Source: Dyella choica
GTDB lineage: Bacteria; Pseudomonadota; Gammaproteobacteria; Xanthomonadales; Rhodanobacteraceae
NCBI RefSeq assembly: GCF_003977665.1
Contig: NZ_RYYV01000001.1
Span: 248,001-312,000, forward strand
Length of the DNA stretch: 64,000 bases
Reading direction: 5' to 3'
Within the stretch, counting starts at the first letter, position 1, and every line of letters begins with the position of its first letter. Shown piece after piece: positions 43,097-52,082 of this stretch. The notes under the pieces were generated by a model, which worked only from the letters and a program-made list of their open reading frames with translations, was not told where the DNA came from and did no database searches. The translations under genes were made by a program, and so were the position numbers.

Positions 43097-43528
43097 TCAG
43101 CCCGTCTTGGCCGCGAGCAGCTTCTCGGCCAAGCCTCCCAGCAGCGAGAGGTCAAAACCGCCGGCACCGCCCGCAGGCACTTCGCCGTCTGGCGTGGCAT
43201 GGTCGACTGCATGCGGCAACACCTGCGCCAGCTGGCCGATCAACTGGCCGGGGTCCACGCCAAGTTTGCCGGCCGCGTTATTGACTACCGTGTCCAGGCC
43301 GGTCTTCTGCAGCACCTGGCTGAGTTCGTCTCCGGAGATGGCCTGGTTCGCCCCCGTACCGATCCAGGACTGCACCGCATCGCCCAGACCATGGTGTTGC
43401 AGCTTGTCGACCAAGCCCTGTACGCCCCCGGCCTGCTGGATCAACTGTCCCGCGACCGAAACCAGCGAGCCGGCCCCTTCGCTCTGATTGCCACCTAACA
43501 AACTACCCAAGCTGTCGAGTAACGACAT
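43097..43528 (-). CDS. YidB family protein (DUF937)
   Basis: 143 aa, cytoplasmic by sequence. It starts MSLLDSLGSLLGG and contains the typical repeats AGQLIQQAGGVQGLVDKLQ, HGLGDAVQSWIGTGANQAIS and LSQVLQKTGLDTVV, each a short helix with Gly-Asn-Gln turns. It ends in a Gly/Pro-rich linker and GGLAEKLLAAK. The family (YidB, DUF937) is widespread, compact and without known function. Full length. Confidence 0.9.
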   Translation of the reverse strand: MSLLDSLGSLLGGNQSEGAGSLVSVAGQLIQQAGGVQGLVDKLQHHGLGDAVQSWIGTGANQAISGDELSQVLQKTGLDTVVNNAAGKLGVDPGQLIGQLAQVLPHAVDHATPDGEVPAGGAGGFDLSLLGGLAEKLLAAKTG

Positions 43529-43678
43529 GGCTGCCCTCCGTTGAGAAAGAATCCAAAGCCTGGGGATTCTATGTTGCGGTCGGCTACACCGTGGTAACAG
43601 CGGTGTGAAGCCGGCAGCTTGCCCCCTCCCCCATGCGAGAGGGAGGAGGCCAGCCAGCAGTTGATATCAACGCCCGGC

Positions 43679-44188
43679 TCAGCCGCGCTGATCGAGCACC
43701 GTGTTCCACTCCTTTACGCGGTCGGCCTGCGCGGCCAGCAACGCATCCACGTCGCCCTCCACGATGACCTTCTCGATCTTGTCGCCCTGCGTGATGGCGT
43801 CCACCACCTTCTGGTCTTCGGCGCTGACCACTTCGCCGAACACGCTGTGCTTGCCGTCCAGCCAGGGCGTGGCGCCATGGGTGATGAAGAACTGGCTGCC
43901 GTTGGTGCGCGGGCCGGCATTGGCCATGGAGAGCACGCCCGGCTTGTCATGCCGCAACGAAGCATGGAATTCGTCCTCGAAGCGATAGCCGGGGCCGCCG
44001 CGGCCGCTGCCTTCCGGGCAGCCGCCCTGGATCATGAAATCGGCGATCACGCGATGGAACGACAGGCCATCGTAGTAGCCGCGACGCGCCAGATTGACAA
44101 AGCTCGCCACCGTTACCGGCGTCTTGTCGTCGTGCAGGCGCAGGTGGATCGGGCCGCGGTTAGTGGTGATCGTGATGTTGATGGCCAT
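43679..44188 (-). CDS. ppiB: cyclophilin peptidyl-prolyl isomerase B
   Basis: 169 aa with no signal peptide, so cytoplasmic. Core motifs are [38 protein letters not shown] and [13 protein letters not shown]. The Arg, Phe, Gln and His residues of the cyclosporin-binding active site are all present. It catalyses proline cis-trans isomerisation. A REP-like pair lies upstream of its start, and a degraded CCCCTCCC hairpin lies past its end near 43620. Confidence 0.95.
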   Translation of the reverse strand: MAINITITTNRGPIHLRLHDDKTPVTVASFVNLARRGYYDGLSFHRVIADFMIQGGCPEGSGRGGPGYRFEDEFHASLRHDKPGVLSMANAGPRTNGSQFFITHGATPWLDGKHSVFGEVVSAEDQKVVDAITQGDKIEKVIVEGDVDALLAAQADRVKEWNTVLDQRG

Positions 44189-44274
44189 GGGGAATCCTTA
44201 TGGTATGGAACGGACATGCGTCCTGAAGAGCAGGACGCCGAGCCCGCAAGAATACCCCCAGACTGGCCTCAAAC

Positions 44275-44341
44275 GTAGGCTGGGATGCCAATCCCAGCTC
44301 TTAGGCAGCTTCCAGATGCTGGGATTGGCATCCCAGCCTAC
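44275..44341. repeat. REP-like palindromic pair supplying a stop codon
   Basis: GTAGGCTGGGATGCCAATCC-CAGC and GCTGGGATTGGCATCCCAGC-CTAC with a 19-base spacer. On the minus strand the TAG of the right end is the stop of the 3-hydroxybutyrate oligomer hydrolase gene (44338-44340). Confidence 0.9.
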
Positions 44342-46167
44342 ATACCCAGCATGCCCGCTTGCAGTGGACCGGCACCGCGCGCCGTGCCCGCCGGTGTCGG
44401 CAGTTCAGCAGGCCAGGGCTGCCCCTGAAACAGATGCGCCCACAGCCGATCCAGCGCCGCATACCCATAAGGCAGCAAGGGCAGGTGCCGGTCACCGAAG
44501 CCCGGCAGGGCCAGGAAAGCATCGAAGTGCTGCGCATGCGGCAGCTTCCAGTACAGCGGCTGCCTGCCTTCGGCACGCAGCCATGCCACGTAAGGCTCGG
44601 AAGTGAATGCTGTGGGCAGCAAGCCGTCGTCGGCGCCGTGCAGCACCCACATTGGCAGATCCTTGCGCGGCAGCTTCACTGCGAGCGCCTGCACCGATGC
44701 GTGCAAGCTTTGCGCATCCGCATCGTTACCCGTCCACAGTCTGCGCAGGCAGTTGATACCCGGCAACTGCGGATCTGCGCTTTCATCCGTCCCGCCGAAC
44801 AAACCAATGCCGTTTCCGGGTGGAATGCCCGCCGCATCCGCCCACCAGCTCGCGCGTGTGGCCTCGTCAGCCACGCCGGGCTTGCCGTTGACGAGGCCTG
44901 CATAGTGATAGCCGCACGGCATGTTGTTGTTGGCACGGCGCAAATAGGCCGATGCGTACGCCGCGCTGATAGCGCGCCACAAATCCAGCGCTGTCGACGA
45001 GGCCGCCGTAGTCATCGCCTGATCGCTCCAGCCACCGCTGCGCAAATGCTCATAGGCTTCGGCAGCCTGCTGTTGGAGCGCGGAAGCCTGCAAAAGACCT
45101 TGTGCGTGCAGGCTTGCGCAACGCGCCACCCAAACGGGGTGAGGCGCACCATGTGCGTCACGTGCAAAGGGAGTGGAAGCAAAGCGCGCATCCATCAAGG
45201 CGCACGGCAGCCACATCGCCGCTTCAGTGGAGTAGTCGTACAACGCTCGCCCATGGTCCGGGGTATGCACGTTCGGCTCAAGCGCCACCACGCCGGCCAG
45301 CAGATGCCGCTCATCCTGCCCGGCCGCCTGCAGCACTGCACCGCCGCCGTTGGAAAGGCCGGTTGCAATGATTCTGGTGTTCTCAGGCGTAAATGGCGCC
45401 TGCTCCGGAAACGCACGATCCAGCATCGCCAGGCCAAACCGTGCCGCCTGCAAGACGTGGCTGCCCCAATCGGCCTCCGGATGGTCGCCAGAGTGCGCGT
45501 GCTTGAAGGCGATGCCCTCCCCCTTCGCCGCGGCCGGCTCGAATTCCAGCGTCGCCGTGCCGCGCTTTGCACGCTCGCCATTCAAGGCAACGCCGCTGTC
45601 GTCGGCATAGTCGAAATAACCCGAACCGGTGCCCTTGTCGGTATAGGCCACCGCGCAACCGCGCGGCAAACCCCATGTGCCGGCCAGCGCAATCGCGCCA
45701 TAAATGCCGCGCGAACCGGACGATGCCGTGACCACCAGGCAGCGATGCGCCTGGTCGAAGTGATCAGGTACCTGCACCAGCACGCGGTGCGGCTGATGCG
45801 CCCCGGGAATTTTCGCGAAGGCCTGGTATTCGCGCCCCGGCACCTGGGGTACCGCCCCATAGACGCTGCCATAGCCACCCAGCGGGCCAAGGTCGGCGAT
45901 GCCCTTCCAACTCGTCTGGATCGCGCGCCGGCGCAATTCCTGCACGGTGGGTTGCGTCGGATTGGCGAACGGTGCAAGCGTCCCCTTGAGGCCTTCAAGT
46001 CCCAGGCCCGCGCTGAGCAGGTCGTCGTGCTCGCGATGCGTGGTGACGCTCACTTCCCCGGGCACGAAATCGATTCCTTGCATCGAGGGCTCCGTTGCAA
46101 ACACCTGCGCCGAACAGGCAAAAAGGATCGCCGCAGCGATGCCTGCCAAAGAGGTTCGAGTCGTCAT
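44338..46167 (-). CDS. D-(-)-3-hydroxybutyrate oligomer hydrolase
   Basis: 609 aa from the ATG at 46167, with a signal peptide (MTTRTSLAGIAAAILFACSAQVFA). The serine hydrolase nucleophile is Ser272 in ATGLSNGGGAVLQAAG. Family blocks include SSGSRGIYGAIALAGTWGLP-RG, AYTDKGTGSGYFDY and WVLHGADDGLLPTAFTSEPYV. This is the PF10605 family, which splits 3HB dimers and short oligomers released from polyhydroxybutyrate. No PHB synthase or depolymerase is in the window. The C terminus is closed by a TAG supplied by the REP-like repeat. Confidence 0.9.
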   Translation of the reverse strand: MTTRTSLAGIAAAILFACSAQVFATEPSMQGIDFVPGEVSVTTHREHDDLLSAGLGLEGLKGTLAPFANPTQPTVQELRRRAIQTSWKGIADLGPLGGYGSVYGAVPQVPGREYQAFAKIPGAHQPHRVLVQVPDHFDQAHRCLVVTASSGSRGIYGAIALAGTWGLPRGCAVAYTDKGTGSGYFDYADDSGVALNGERAKRGTATLEFEPAAAKGEGIAFKHAHSGDHPEADWGSHVLQAARFGLAMLDRAFPEQAPFTPENTRIIATGLSNGGGAVLQAAGQDERHLLAGVVALEPNVHTPDHGRALYDYSTEAAMWLPCALMDARFASTPFARDAHGAPHPVWVARCASLHAQGLLQASALQQQAAEAYEHLRSGGWSDQAMTTAASSTALDLWRAISAAYASAYLRRANNNMPCGYHYAGLVNGKPGVADEATRASWWADAAGIPPGNGIGLFGGTDESADPQLPGINCLRRLWTGNDADAQSLHASVQALAVKLPRKDLPMWVLHGADDGLLPTAFTSEPYVAWLRAEGRQPLYWKLPHAQHFDAFLALPGFGDRHLPLLPYGYAALDRLWAHLFQGQPWPAELPTPAGTARGAGPLQAGMLGM

Positions 46168-46329
46168 CCGCTCACCCTTGCAAGCCGGCGCGGCCCGACC
46201 ATCGTACGAAAGTACTACATCCGTTGCTGTCGGTATTTGCGCATGACGAACCTGCGGTAGCACGGCGCGTGCTCGATCACGGCGCGGCGGGCTTCATACC
46301 CAAGCTTATAGCCCTGCCGGGCTCACGGA

Positions 46330-46707
46330 TCATCGGGAACGGACGCGCAACCAGTTGACGAACACCCCCTGCTCGCGATCGCCCGCGCGATGGCCTTCAC
46401 GTTCCTGGACCACCACGCCCCAGCGCACACCCGTCTGCTTGGTCACCTGCACTTCCTCGCCGTGCGGAAGAGGGAATCGGGTGGTCAGCACCAAGGTTTC
46501 ATCCAGTTCGGACATCAGCACCGCCGGCTTGCTGACGGGGCTGGCATTCCACCCTCCGGTGAGTCGAACCTCGACGTCCTGTCCTGACACCTGGCTGCGC
46601 TGCTCGATGTTCCAGCTGTCGACCTTGTGCAGCAGATCATTCAACCGCGGATCGCTCCAGTCCACCGTTCCGACGGAAACGCTCGAACGTGATTTGTCGT
46701 GTCCCAT
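46330..46707 (-). CDS. hypothetical protein
   Basis: 125 aa from the ATG at 46707, preceded by GAGGGGG. No family is recognised with confidence. It is soluble and mostly beta by pattern: LTGGWNASPVSKPAVLMSEL, LVLTTRFPLPHGEEVQVTK, RWGVVVQEREGHR and GVFVNWLRVRSR. The layout of a short variable N terminus and a barrel-like domain with RxxxR-type basic ends faintly recalls PilZ domains, but the RxxxR and D/NxSxxG residues are not clearly present. It lies alone between the oligomer hydrolase and the NamZ operon. An overlapping plus-strand frame is considered a shadow. Confidence 0.6.
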   Translation of the reverse strand: MGHDKSRSSVSVGTVDWSDPRLNDLLHKVDSWNIEQRSQVSGQDVEVRLTGGWNASPVSKPAVLMSELDETLVLTTRFPLPHGEEVQVTKQTGVRWGVVVQEREGHRAGDREQGVFVNWLRVRSR

Positions 46708-46935
46708 GCCGGCCCCCTCGTACTGGTCAAAGCAGACGCAACCCGGGCGATCCATGCTAGTCATCCGACAGGCTCGCTTGAGCTTAAGAAAAAGGCCGCA
46801 AGCAAGCGCTCTCGGCATCCACGTTAGCACTACCGCAAACCAGGCGCACGTGAAGAAAAAGCGCACTTAGGAGCAGCCAAAAAGCCGCCGAATGGGACTG
46901 ACTCGTCTTGGCACGAATTAAGCAAGGAAGACGGT

Positions 46936-49326
46936 TTAGTAACGCAAATATCGCCCGCGTAGCGCAGTAAAACCAGCGTTCTGCCCGGAATCAATCGCCT
47001 CAAGCGAGTCGAGCGTCACGCCCTTCTGGATGGCCTGCCACAGCGCCGCGGAACCGAGCGAATCACGGGTTGCGCTGAGCTGGAAAGTGTCCGGATAAAG
47101 CGCGTGCAACGTCGACAGCAACGCCAACCCCAAGCGCGCGACGGGACGGTTGGCCGGTACAGCATCGGGCTTGATGCTTACGCCGTGGCAAAGCCGGCCA
47201 CGCCAGGTGGATTCGGTAGGGACGAAATCGACAGGCTCAAAATGCACCCCGAGCTTCAGCGCATTCAGTGCGCCGGCGAGTTTCGTCGCATCGACCCATG
47301 GCGCGCCGATCCATTCGAACGGATGCGGCGTGCCACGCCCCACGCTTAAATTGGCCCCTTCGAGCAAGGCGACATCCGGATACAGGTCGAGCTGGGCCGG
47401 CGTGCGCAAATTGGGCGAGAGCGGTACCCAGCCCAGTCCGGTGTCCGTATAGCGCATGGAGCGTTGATAGCCTTGCATCGCAATCACGCGCAGGTCCGCG
47501 CCGATGTGCCGCTCCCGGTTGAGCAGATCCGCCAGCTCAGCAACCGTCATGCCTGGCTGCAGCGGCAAGGGAAAATAGCCAGTGAAGGATGGATGGCCGC
47601 TATCCAGCACGGGACCGCCCGGCCGATCCGCACCGAGCGGATCCGGCCGATCCAGCACGAACAGCGGAATATGCTGCGCGGCGGCGGCCTCGAGTGCGTA
47701 GCCGAGCGTGGTCTCATAGGTGAAGAAGCGGACACCGGCATCCTGGATATCGAAAACCAGCGCATCCAGCCCGTTCAACGAGCCGGCGGGAAAATGCTGA
47801 TTGGCGCCGTACAAGCTGTGCACAGTGAGGCCTGTTGCGACATCGACCGTATCACCGAGAGGGGCGTCGACGTCGGTGTTCAGTCCGTGCTCGGGGGAGA
47901 ACAGCGCCGCAAGCCTGACCTCTGGCGCGTGCGCGAGAACATCGACCGTCCGCTTGCCTTGCGCATCGAAGCCGCTGCGATTCGTGACCAGCCCAACACG
48001 CATGCCGGCTAGAGGCGCAAACTGCTGCGCTTCGAGTACATCGAGGCCGGTCCGCACGGGGCCTGCCGAGATCGGCAAGCGTGCGGCTGCCTGGATCGCC
48101 GGCAGCATCCAAGACGGCAGGTGCGCAGCTTCGGCGGCGGTCATCAAGCCCATGCGGCTTGCGAGCAGGGCAAGCACCTGCTCACGCAGCGGCCGTGCGT
48201 CGCCGGTGTCGTTCGGGTGCACGCGGTTGGTGAGGATGACCACGAACTGCCGCGTCACCAGATCGATCCACAGGCCGGTGCCGGTGTAGCCGGTATGGTC
48301 GATCATGCCGACCGGCGGGAGGCGGTCATGGTTGGCCACCAAAGGTGCAGCCAGGTCCCAGCCCAGGCCGCGCCAAGGCGGAGTCGCAAGCGGAGATGCC
48401 GCGCTCGCCATCGCGGTGATCGTTGATGCTTGCAGAATGCGTTTTCCACCTGCTCGTCCGTTGTTGATCAGCATCTGCGCGTAGCGGGCCAGATCGTCGG
48501 CAGTGGAGAAGAGGCCTGCGTTGCCGGATACGCCACCCATCCAGCTTGCGGTGGGATCGTGCACCCGTCCGCGACGCATGCCGGCGGGGTCCGCGGTGGT
48601 GGGGGCGCTACGCAATGCCAGCTCCGTATCGGGCAGGAAGGTCGTGTCGCGCATGCCGAGCGGCGCAAAGATGTGGGTGCGGCAATAGGCGTCCAGCGAG
48701 CGGTGGGTGATGCGCTGAACCAGTTCGCCGAGCACAATGAAATTGAGGTCGCTGTAAACCACCCGCTCGCCCGGTGCGCCGCGCAGCGGCTCCATGGCGA
48801 TCGCGTGCAACACCGCTGCACGCCCCCGTTCATGCGGAAGCGCCGGCAAATCGGGCCGCAGCCCCGAAGTATGCGCAAGCAGTTGACGCACCCTGACCGA
48901 CTGCTTGCCATTCGTGGCGAAGGCCGGCCAATAGCGTGCGACAGGTGCATCCGGGTCGATGTGCCCGGCCTCGACCAGTTGCATGATCGCAGTGTTCGTC
49001 GCAATCACCTTGGTCAGGGAGGCAAGATCGAACTCGGTGTCCAGCGTCATCGCCTGCGGCTGCGGCTGCATGGCACGTTGGCCGAACGCCTGGCGGTAAA
49101 AGACGTGCTTGGCATCTCCCATCAGAATGACGGCGCCCGGAATGCGTCCGGCCGCGATCTGTCCGTTGACGATCAGTTCAAGCTGCTGTTGCGCGGCGGC
49201 GTCCAGATCGACGGCTTGCGCCAGCTGCGCCGCAGCGATGAGCCCCAACAGAGCGATCCAGCGCAGCCCTCGGCCGATCAATGGCTGGGTAGATCGCCGG
49301 CGGTGTACAGGTTGTGCGGATTCCAT
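46936..49326 (-). CDS. serine hydrolase (beta-lactamase fold, AmiE-like) fused to NamZ-type exo-N-acetylmuramidase (DUF1343)
   Basis: 796 aa from the ATG at 49326, which overlaps the upstream gene by 49 bases; a TTG at 49281, overlapping the upstream stop, is a plausible alternative. A signal sequence (WIALLGLIAAAQLAQA) is followed by a class C beta-lactamase-like domain (about 45-405) with SLTK (Ser103-Lys106), YSD (191-193) and an HTG block. A DUF1343 domain (about 435-796) follows with GLVTNRSGFDAQGKRT, LFSPEHGLN, DALVFDIQDAGVRFFTYETT and ANLSVGRGTPHPFEWIGAPW. NamZ releases terminal MurNAc; AmiE-type proteins remove stem peptides. Both in one exported protein suggests muropeptide breakdown in the periplasm. 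Confidence 0.9.
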   Translation of the reverse strand: MESAQPVHRRRSTQPLIGRGLRWIALLGLIAAAQLAQAVDLDAAAQQQLELIVNGQIAAGRIPGAVILMGDAKHVFYRQAFGQRAMQPQPQAMTLDTEFDLASLTKVIATNTAIMQLVEAGHIDPDAPVARYWPAFATNGKQSVRVRQLLAHTSGLRPDLPALPHERGRAAVLHAIAMEPLRGAPGERVVYSDLNFIVLGELVQRITHRSLDAYCRTHIFAPLGMRDTTFLPDTELALRSAPTTADPAGMRRGRVHDPTASWMGGVSGNAGLFSTADDLARYAQMLINNGRAGGKRILQASTITAMASAASPLATPPWRGLGWDLAAPLVANHDRLPPVGMIDHTGYTGTGLWIDLVTRQFVVILTNRVHPNDTGDARPLREQVLALLASRMGLMTAAEAAHLPSWMLPAIQAAARLPISAGPVRTGLDVLEAQQFAPLAGMRVGLVTNRSGFDAQGKRTVDVLAHAPEVRLAALFSPEHGLNTDVDAPLGDTVDVATGLTVHSLYGANQHFPAGSLNGLDALVFDIQDAGVRFFTYETTLGYALEAAAAQHIPLFVLDRPDPLGADRPGGPVLDSGHPSFTGYFPLPLQPGMTVAELADLLNRERHIGADLRVIAMQGYQRSMRYTDTGLGWVPLSPNLRTPAQLDLYPDVALLEGANLSVGRGTPHPFEWIGAPWVDATKLAGALNALKLGVHFEPVDFVPTESTWRGRLCHGVSIKPDAVPANRPVARLGLALLSTLHALYPDTFQLSATRDSLGSAALWQAIQKGVTLDSLEAIDSGQNAGFTALRGRYLRY

Positions 49327-50549
49327 AGCATCCACCCATCGGTACCGTTGGTGTCGGCGGCATGCGTTTGCGCCTGGATCGCCGCCGCGTCGAAGTTGCG
49401 ATGGTCGAACGCGTAGTCGCGAAACGCCTGCAGCCAGGGACGAAAGCGTACTCCCGGCAGCCGGGTTCGCAGTAAGGCCTGGGTCAGCGTGCGGCCGACG
49501 ATTTGACCGGGCGCCGTGACCGGATCGCTCAAGCCGGGCACTCCCCACGTGAACCCGGATGGATAGAGCATCGGCGAAATATAGTCGAGCGGGGCACCGA
49601 GCGTTTCGATCTCCTGACCGATCCCCGTATCGTTCTGATTCCAGCAGACGTAGCCAAAAATGTCGGCTGCGACGAAGACGTTGTAGGGTGCAAGCCGGCC
49701 GCGGGCGGCCTGCAGAAAGGCGACGATCGCCGCGGTGCGGTTGGCCTGGTTGTTCGGTGATGCAAAGCGCAGACCGCGCCGATCAGGAAAACGCACATAA
49801 TCGAACTGGATCTCGTCAAAGCCCATGCGAGCCGCTTCCTCGGCGATATCCAGATTGTGATCCCAAACCTTGTGCGAGAACGGATCCATCCACTGCAAGC
49901 CCTCACGATCGCGCCACGGCTTGCCTTGGGCATCGCGCACACTCCATTCCGGATGCGCTTCGGCAAGCGGGTCGTCCTTGAACACCACGATACGTGCGAT
50001 CAGATACAGGTGCATGGCGTGCAGACTCGCGAGCAGGGCCGGAAAGTCCGCTATCGGCGGCAGCCGCTGGCTCAGCCTGGCGGTTGCGCCGATCGCATCA
50101 CGCGCCTGGCTGCGATAAGGCGTGATGCCCCGGTCGCCTTTCACATCGATCACCAAGGCATTGATCGCGGTGTGTTGCGCCAGGTCGACGGCCTCGTTGC
50201 GCAAGCTTTCGCTATGGATGCCGTACACCGATAGATAAACCGCCTTGGGCCGAAACGGCGTCAAGGCCAAGGTTACTGGATCGTCGCCGGACAGCTTTAC
50301 CTCGGCACGCAGATAGCCCGGTGCACGCACAGCGATGCCGGTCACTGCTTGCGCAATGTCGAAACGCCCATCATCGTCGGTACGGATGACGCCAGCGGAG
50401 GTCGTGACGAGTGCACCGGCGATGGGTTTGAGCGTGTCCTGGTCGATTACGACGCCGCTTACTGCGAGGACGGCCTGGCTGATCAGTTGCGCCATGACAG
50501 CAAGCGCCGCCAGCAGAGTGCGCCGCATCAACAAGCGTGTCATGTTCAT
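49278..50549 (-). CDS. DUF4015 glycoside hydrolase-like protein, exported
   Basis: 423 aa. A signal peptide (LLAALAVMAQLISQAVLA) is followed by a small carboxypeptidase-regulatory-like beta domain (about 31-95: SGVVIDQDTLKPIAGALVTT, APGYLRAEVKL). The DUF4015 TIM-barrel domain (PF13200) follows, with INALVIDVKGDRGITPY, LIARIVVFKDDPLA, GFDEIQFDYVRFPD (likely catalytic Asp) and VAADIFGYVCWNQND. DUF4015 proteins are predicted glycosidases with unproved substrates. It overlaps the deacetylase gene upstream by 4 bases and the NamZ fusion downstream, so it is the middle gene of an operon. Confidence 0.88.
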   Translation of the reverse strand: MNMTRLLMRRTLLAALAVMAQLISQAVLAVSGVVIDQDTLKPIAGALVTTSAGVIRTDDDGRFDIAQAVTGIAVRAPGYLRAEVKLSGDDPVTLALTPFRPKAVYLSVYGIHSESLRNEAVDLAQHTAINALVIDVKGDRGITPYRSQARDAIGATARLSQRLPPIADFPALLASLHAMHLYLIARIVVFKDDPLAEAHPEWSVRDAQGKPWRDREGLQWMDPFSHKVWDHNLDIAEEAARMGFDEIQFDYVRFPDRRGLRFASPNNQANRTAAIVAFLQAARGRLAPYNVFVAADIFGYVCWNQNDTGIGQEIETLGAPLDYISPMLYPSGFTWGVPGLSDPVTAPGQIVGRTLTQALLRTRLPGVRFRPWLQAFRDYAFDHRNFDAAAIQAQTHAADTNGTDGWMLWNPHNLYTAGDLPSH

Positions 50550-51409
50550 TGAGCCTCCTTTGCCACGAAGGTGGGCTGCGCGGCGGATTCGCCCAGCATG
50601 TGGGCCAACGCAGCCGGCCCATAGGCATCCATCATCAGGAAGCGTGGCAGCGCCAGGGGCCGCGCATGGCGGTCGGCCTTGCGTGCTTCCAGCGTGAAAG
50701 CCGCGACGTAGCCCTCGTCGGCAGCGAGCGCCATCAAGTCGTCGTCATGAATGCCGAACGGCCAGGCCAGCATGTCCACCTGGGCACCGGTTTCAGACTC
50801 CAGGCGCTGGCGCGAACGCTGCAGCTGCCAGTGCACGAATTGCCGAAACTCCGCCGGGGCCTGCTGCCTGCGTTCGACTTTGAAGTTGGGGTGCCAGTAA
50901 GTGTGCGACTGGATATCGAACAAGCCGGTCTGCTTGAGGCTGCGCAATTGATCCCAGGTAAGCGCATACGAAGCGTTGGAAATCGCCGAGGGGTAGATGA
51001 ACAGGGTTACCGGAATGCGTTCACGCAATACGATCGGCAGCAGTCGCTCGTACACCGAACGATGGCCATCATCGACGGTGATGACCACGGGTTGCGGCGG
51101 CAATGGGGCGGAGGGATCGCGCAGCCATGCGACCGCCTCGCGCAGCGGCACGATGTGATAGCCGTGTTCTTTCAGAAAGCGTAGCTGGGCCTCGAACGTG
51201 CTTACGCGCACGGTCATCGTATCGGCCACCGTATCGCCAAAGCGGTGATACACAAGGATGGCGACGCCGGATTCGCCGGCGTGTGCGTAAGCCATGGCCG
51301 GCCACCCCGCTAGACTGCCCAGGCAGACCAGCACTGCGCAAAGCATTTGCCGCATCAGGCCGCGCATAAAAGCGCCGCAACCAGCACTTGAACGAGTTGT
51401 TTTCATCAT
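50546..51409 (-). CDS. polysaccharide deacetylase family protein, exported
   Basis: 287 aa from the ATG at 51409 (ATGs at 51424 and 51367 are alternatives). A leader (MLCAVLVCLGSLAGWPAMAY-A) is followed by a NodB-homology domain: ILVYHRFGD, motif 1 VVITVDDGHRSVYE with the metal Asp pair, FIYPSAI, motif 2 SHTYWHPNF (His-x3-His) and LAWPFGIHDDD. These enzymes deacetylate GlcNAc or MurNAc in polymers. The WPFG and TYWHP pattern resembles PgaB/IcaB-type deacetylases. It is first in a three-gene operon with DUF4015 and the NamZ fusion, ending in a 4-base overlap. Confidence 0.9.
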   Translation of the reverse strand: MMKTTRSSAGCGAFMRGLMRQMLCAVLVCLGSLAGWPAMAYAHAGESGVAILVYHRFGDTVADTMTVRVSTFEAQLRFLKEHGYHIVPLREAVAWLRDPSAPLPPQPVVITVDDGHRSVYERLLPIVLRERIPVTLFIYPSAISNASYALTWDQLRSLKQTGLFDIQSHTYWHPNFKVERRQQAPAEFRQFVHWQLQRSRQRLESETGAQVDMLAWPFGIHDDDLMALAADEGYVAAFTLEARKADRHARPLALPRFLMMDAYGPAALAHMLGESAAQPTFVAKEAQ

Positions 51410-51424
51410 ACGCTGACCGCGCAT

Positions 51425-51563
51425 GAGCGATGTGATGCCAATTCATCCGGGATGACCGAAGCAGCGTGATGTGCTCCTTCCCCTGCTTGCAGGGGTGGGC
51501 GCAGACGGCGATAACCTCGGAGCAACCCTGCTTATTACATGATGGCTTTGCCCGTCCGCCGGG
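51425..51563. other. intergenic region with a degraded CCCCTGC hairpin
   Basis: 139 bases between the deacetylase operon start and the convergent end of the acetyltransferase gene. It contains TTCCCCTGC-ttgc-AGGGGTGGG near 51479, a damaged copy of the hairpin found at 763-792 and in the CAZyme locus. The promoter of the operon must lie here but no clear hexamers stand out. Confidence 0.5.
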
Positions 51564-52082
51564 TCACCCAGCTCGAGTATGGCGCCGAATACTGTATACA
51601 ACAGCGTTGTACTTGGGCGTTACCCGCCTATCCACGATGACACCACCGAGTGACTCAGCGATGCGGCGGCTGGAATGATTATCCTCGGCGACGGGGTAGA
51701 TGAAATTCGCGCAACCAAGATTTGCGCTTGCCCAAACAAAGACACTGGCAACCGCTTCGCGCCCAAATCCGTTGCCGTGGCGCTCCTCACGTATCCATAT
51801 CCCGAGTTCCGGGGACGGCTCTTGCGCGCCATGCAGCCCGACCAGCCCAAGGAAGCCGCGGTCCTGCTTCTCTCGAATCGCAAATACGAATTCGGTCTTG
51901 TCAGCATACGCCTGTATCCATTGCTGCCAGACGTCCGCAAATTCGCGCGGACTTGCAGGTGGTTCCCACGACATGTAACGAGTGAGCGAAGGCGTGATGG
52001 ATCGGTACGCTGATTCCGCATCGGTAGAAGAAAAAGGCCGAAGAAACAAGCGTGTGGATTCAATCACGTCGCTCATCGACAA
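51564..52082 (-). CDS. GNAT family N-acetyltransferase (RimJ/RimL type)
   Basis: 172 aa. It starts STRLFLRPFSSTDAESAYRS, followed by FVFAIREKQDRGFLGLVGLH and the acetyl-CoA pyrophosphate loop RHGNGFGREAV (Q/RxxGxG/A). NHSSRRIAESLG is the usual C-terminal helix of RimJ/L-like acetyltransferases. The substrate is unknown; relatives act on ribosomal proteins, amino sugars or antibiotics. Codon use seems less GC-biased here than in the neighbours (for example AAATACGAATTCGG on the plus strand), which might reflect transfer, though this is only an impression. Confidence 0.88.
   Translation of the reverse strand: MSMSDVIESTRLFLRPFSSTDAESAYRSITPSLTRYMSWEPPASPREFADVWQQWIQAYADKTEFVFAIREKQDRGFLGLVGLHGAQEPSPELGIWIREERHGNGFGREAVASVFVWASANLGCANFIYPVAEDNHSSRRIAESLGGVIVDRRVTPKYNAVVYSIRRHTRAG

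Noticed and set aside
44359-46260. 633-codon open frame on the plus strand opposite the 3-hydroxybutyrate oligomer hydrolase
   Set aside because: High GC makes long antisense frames common. The translation is rich in Arg, Gly and His with no domain, whereas the minus strand encodes a full enzyme family with its catalytic Ser motif.
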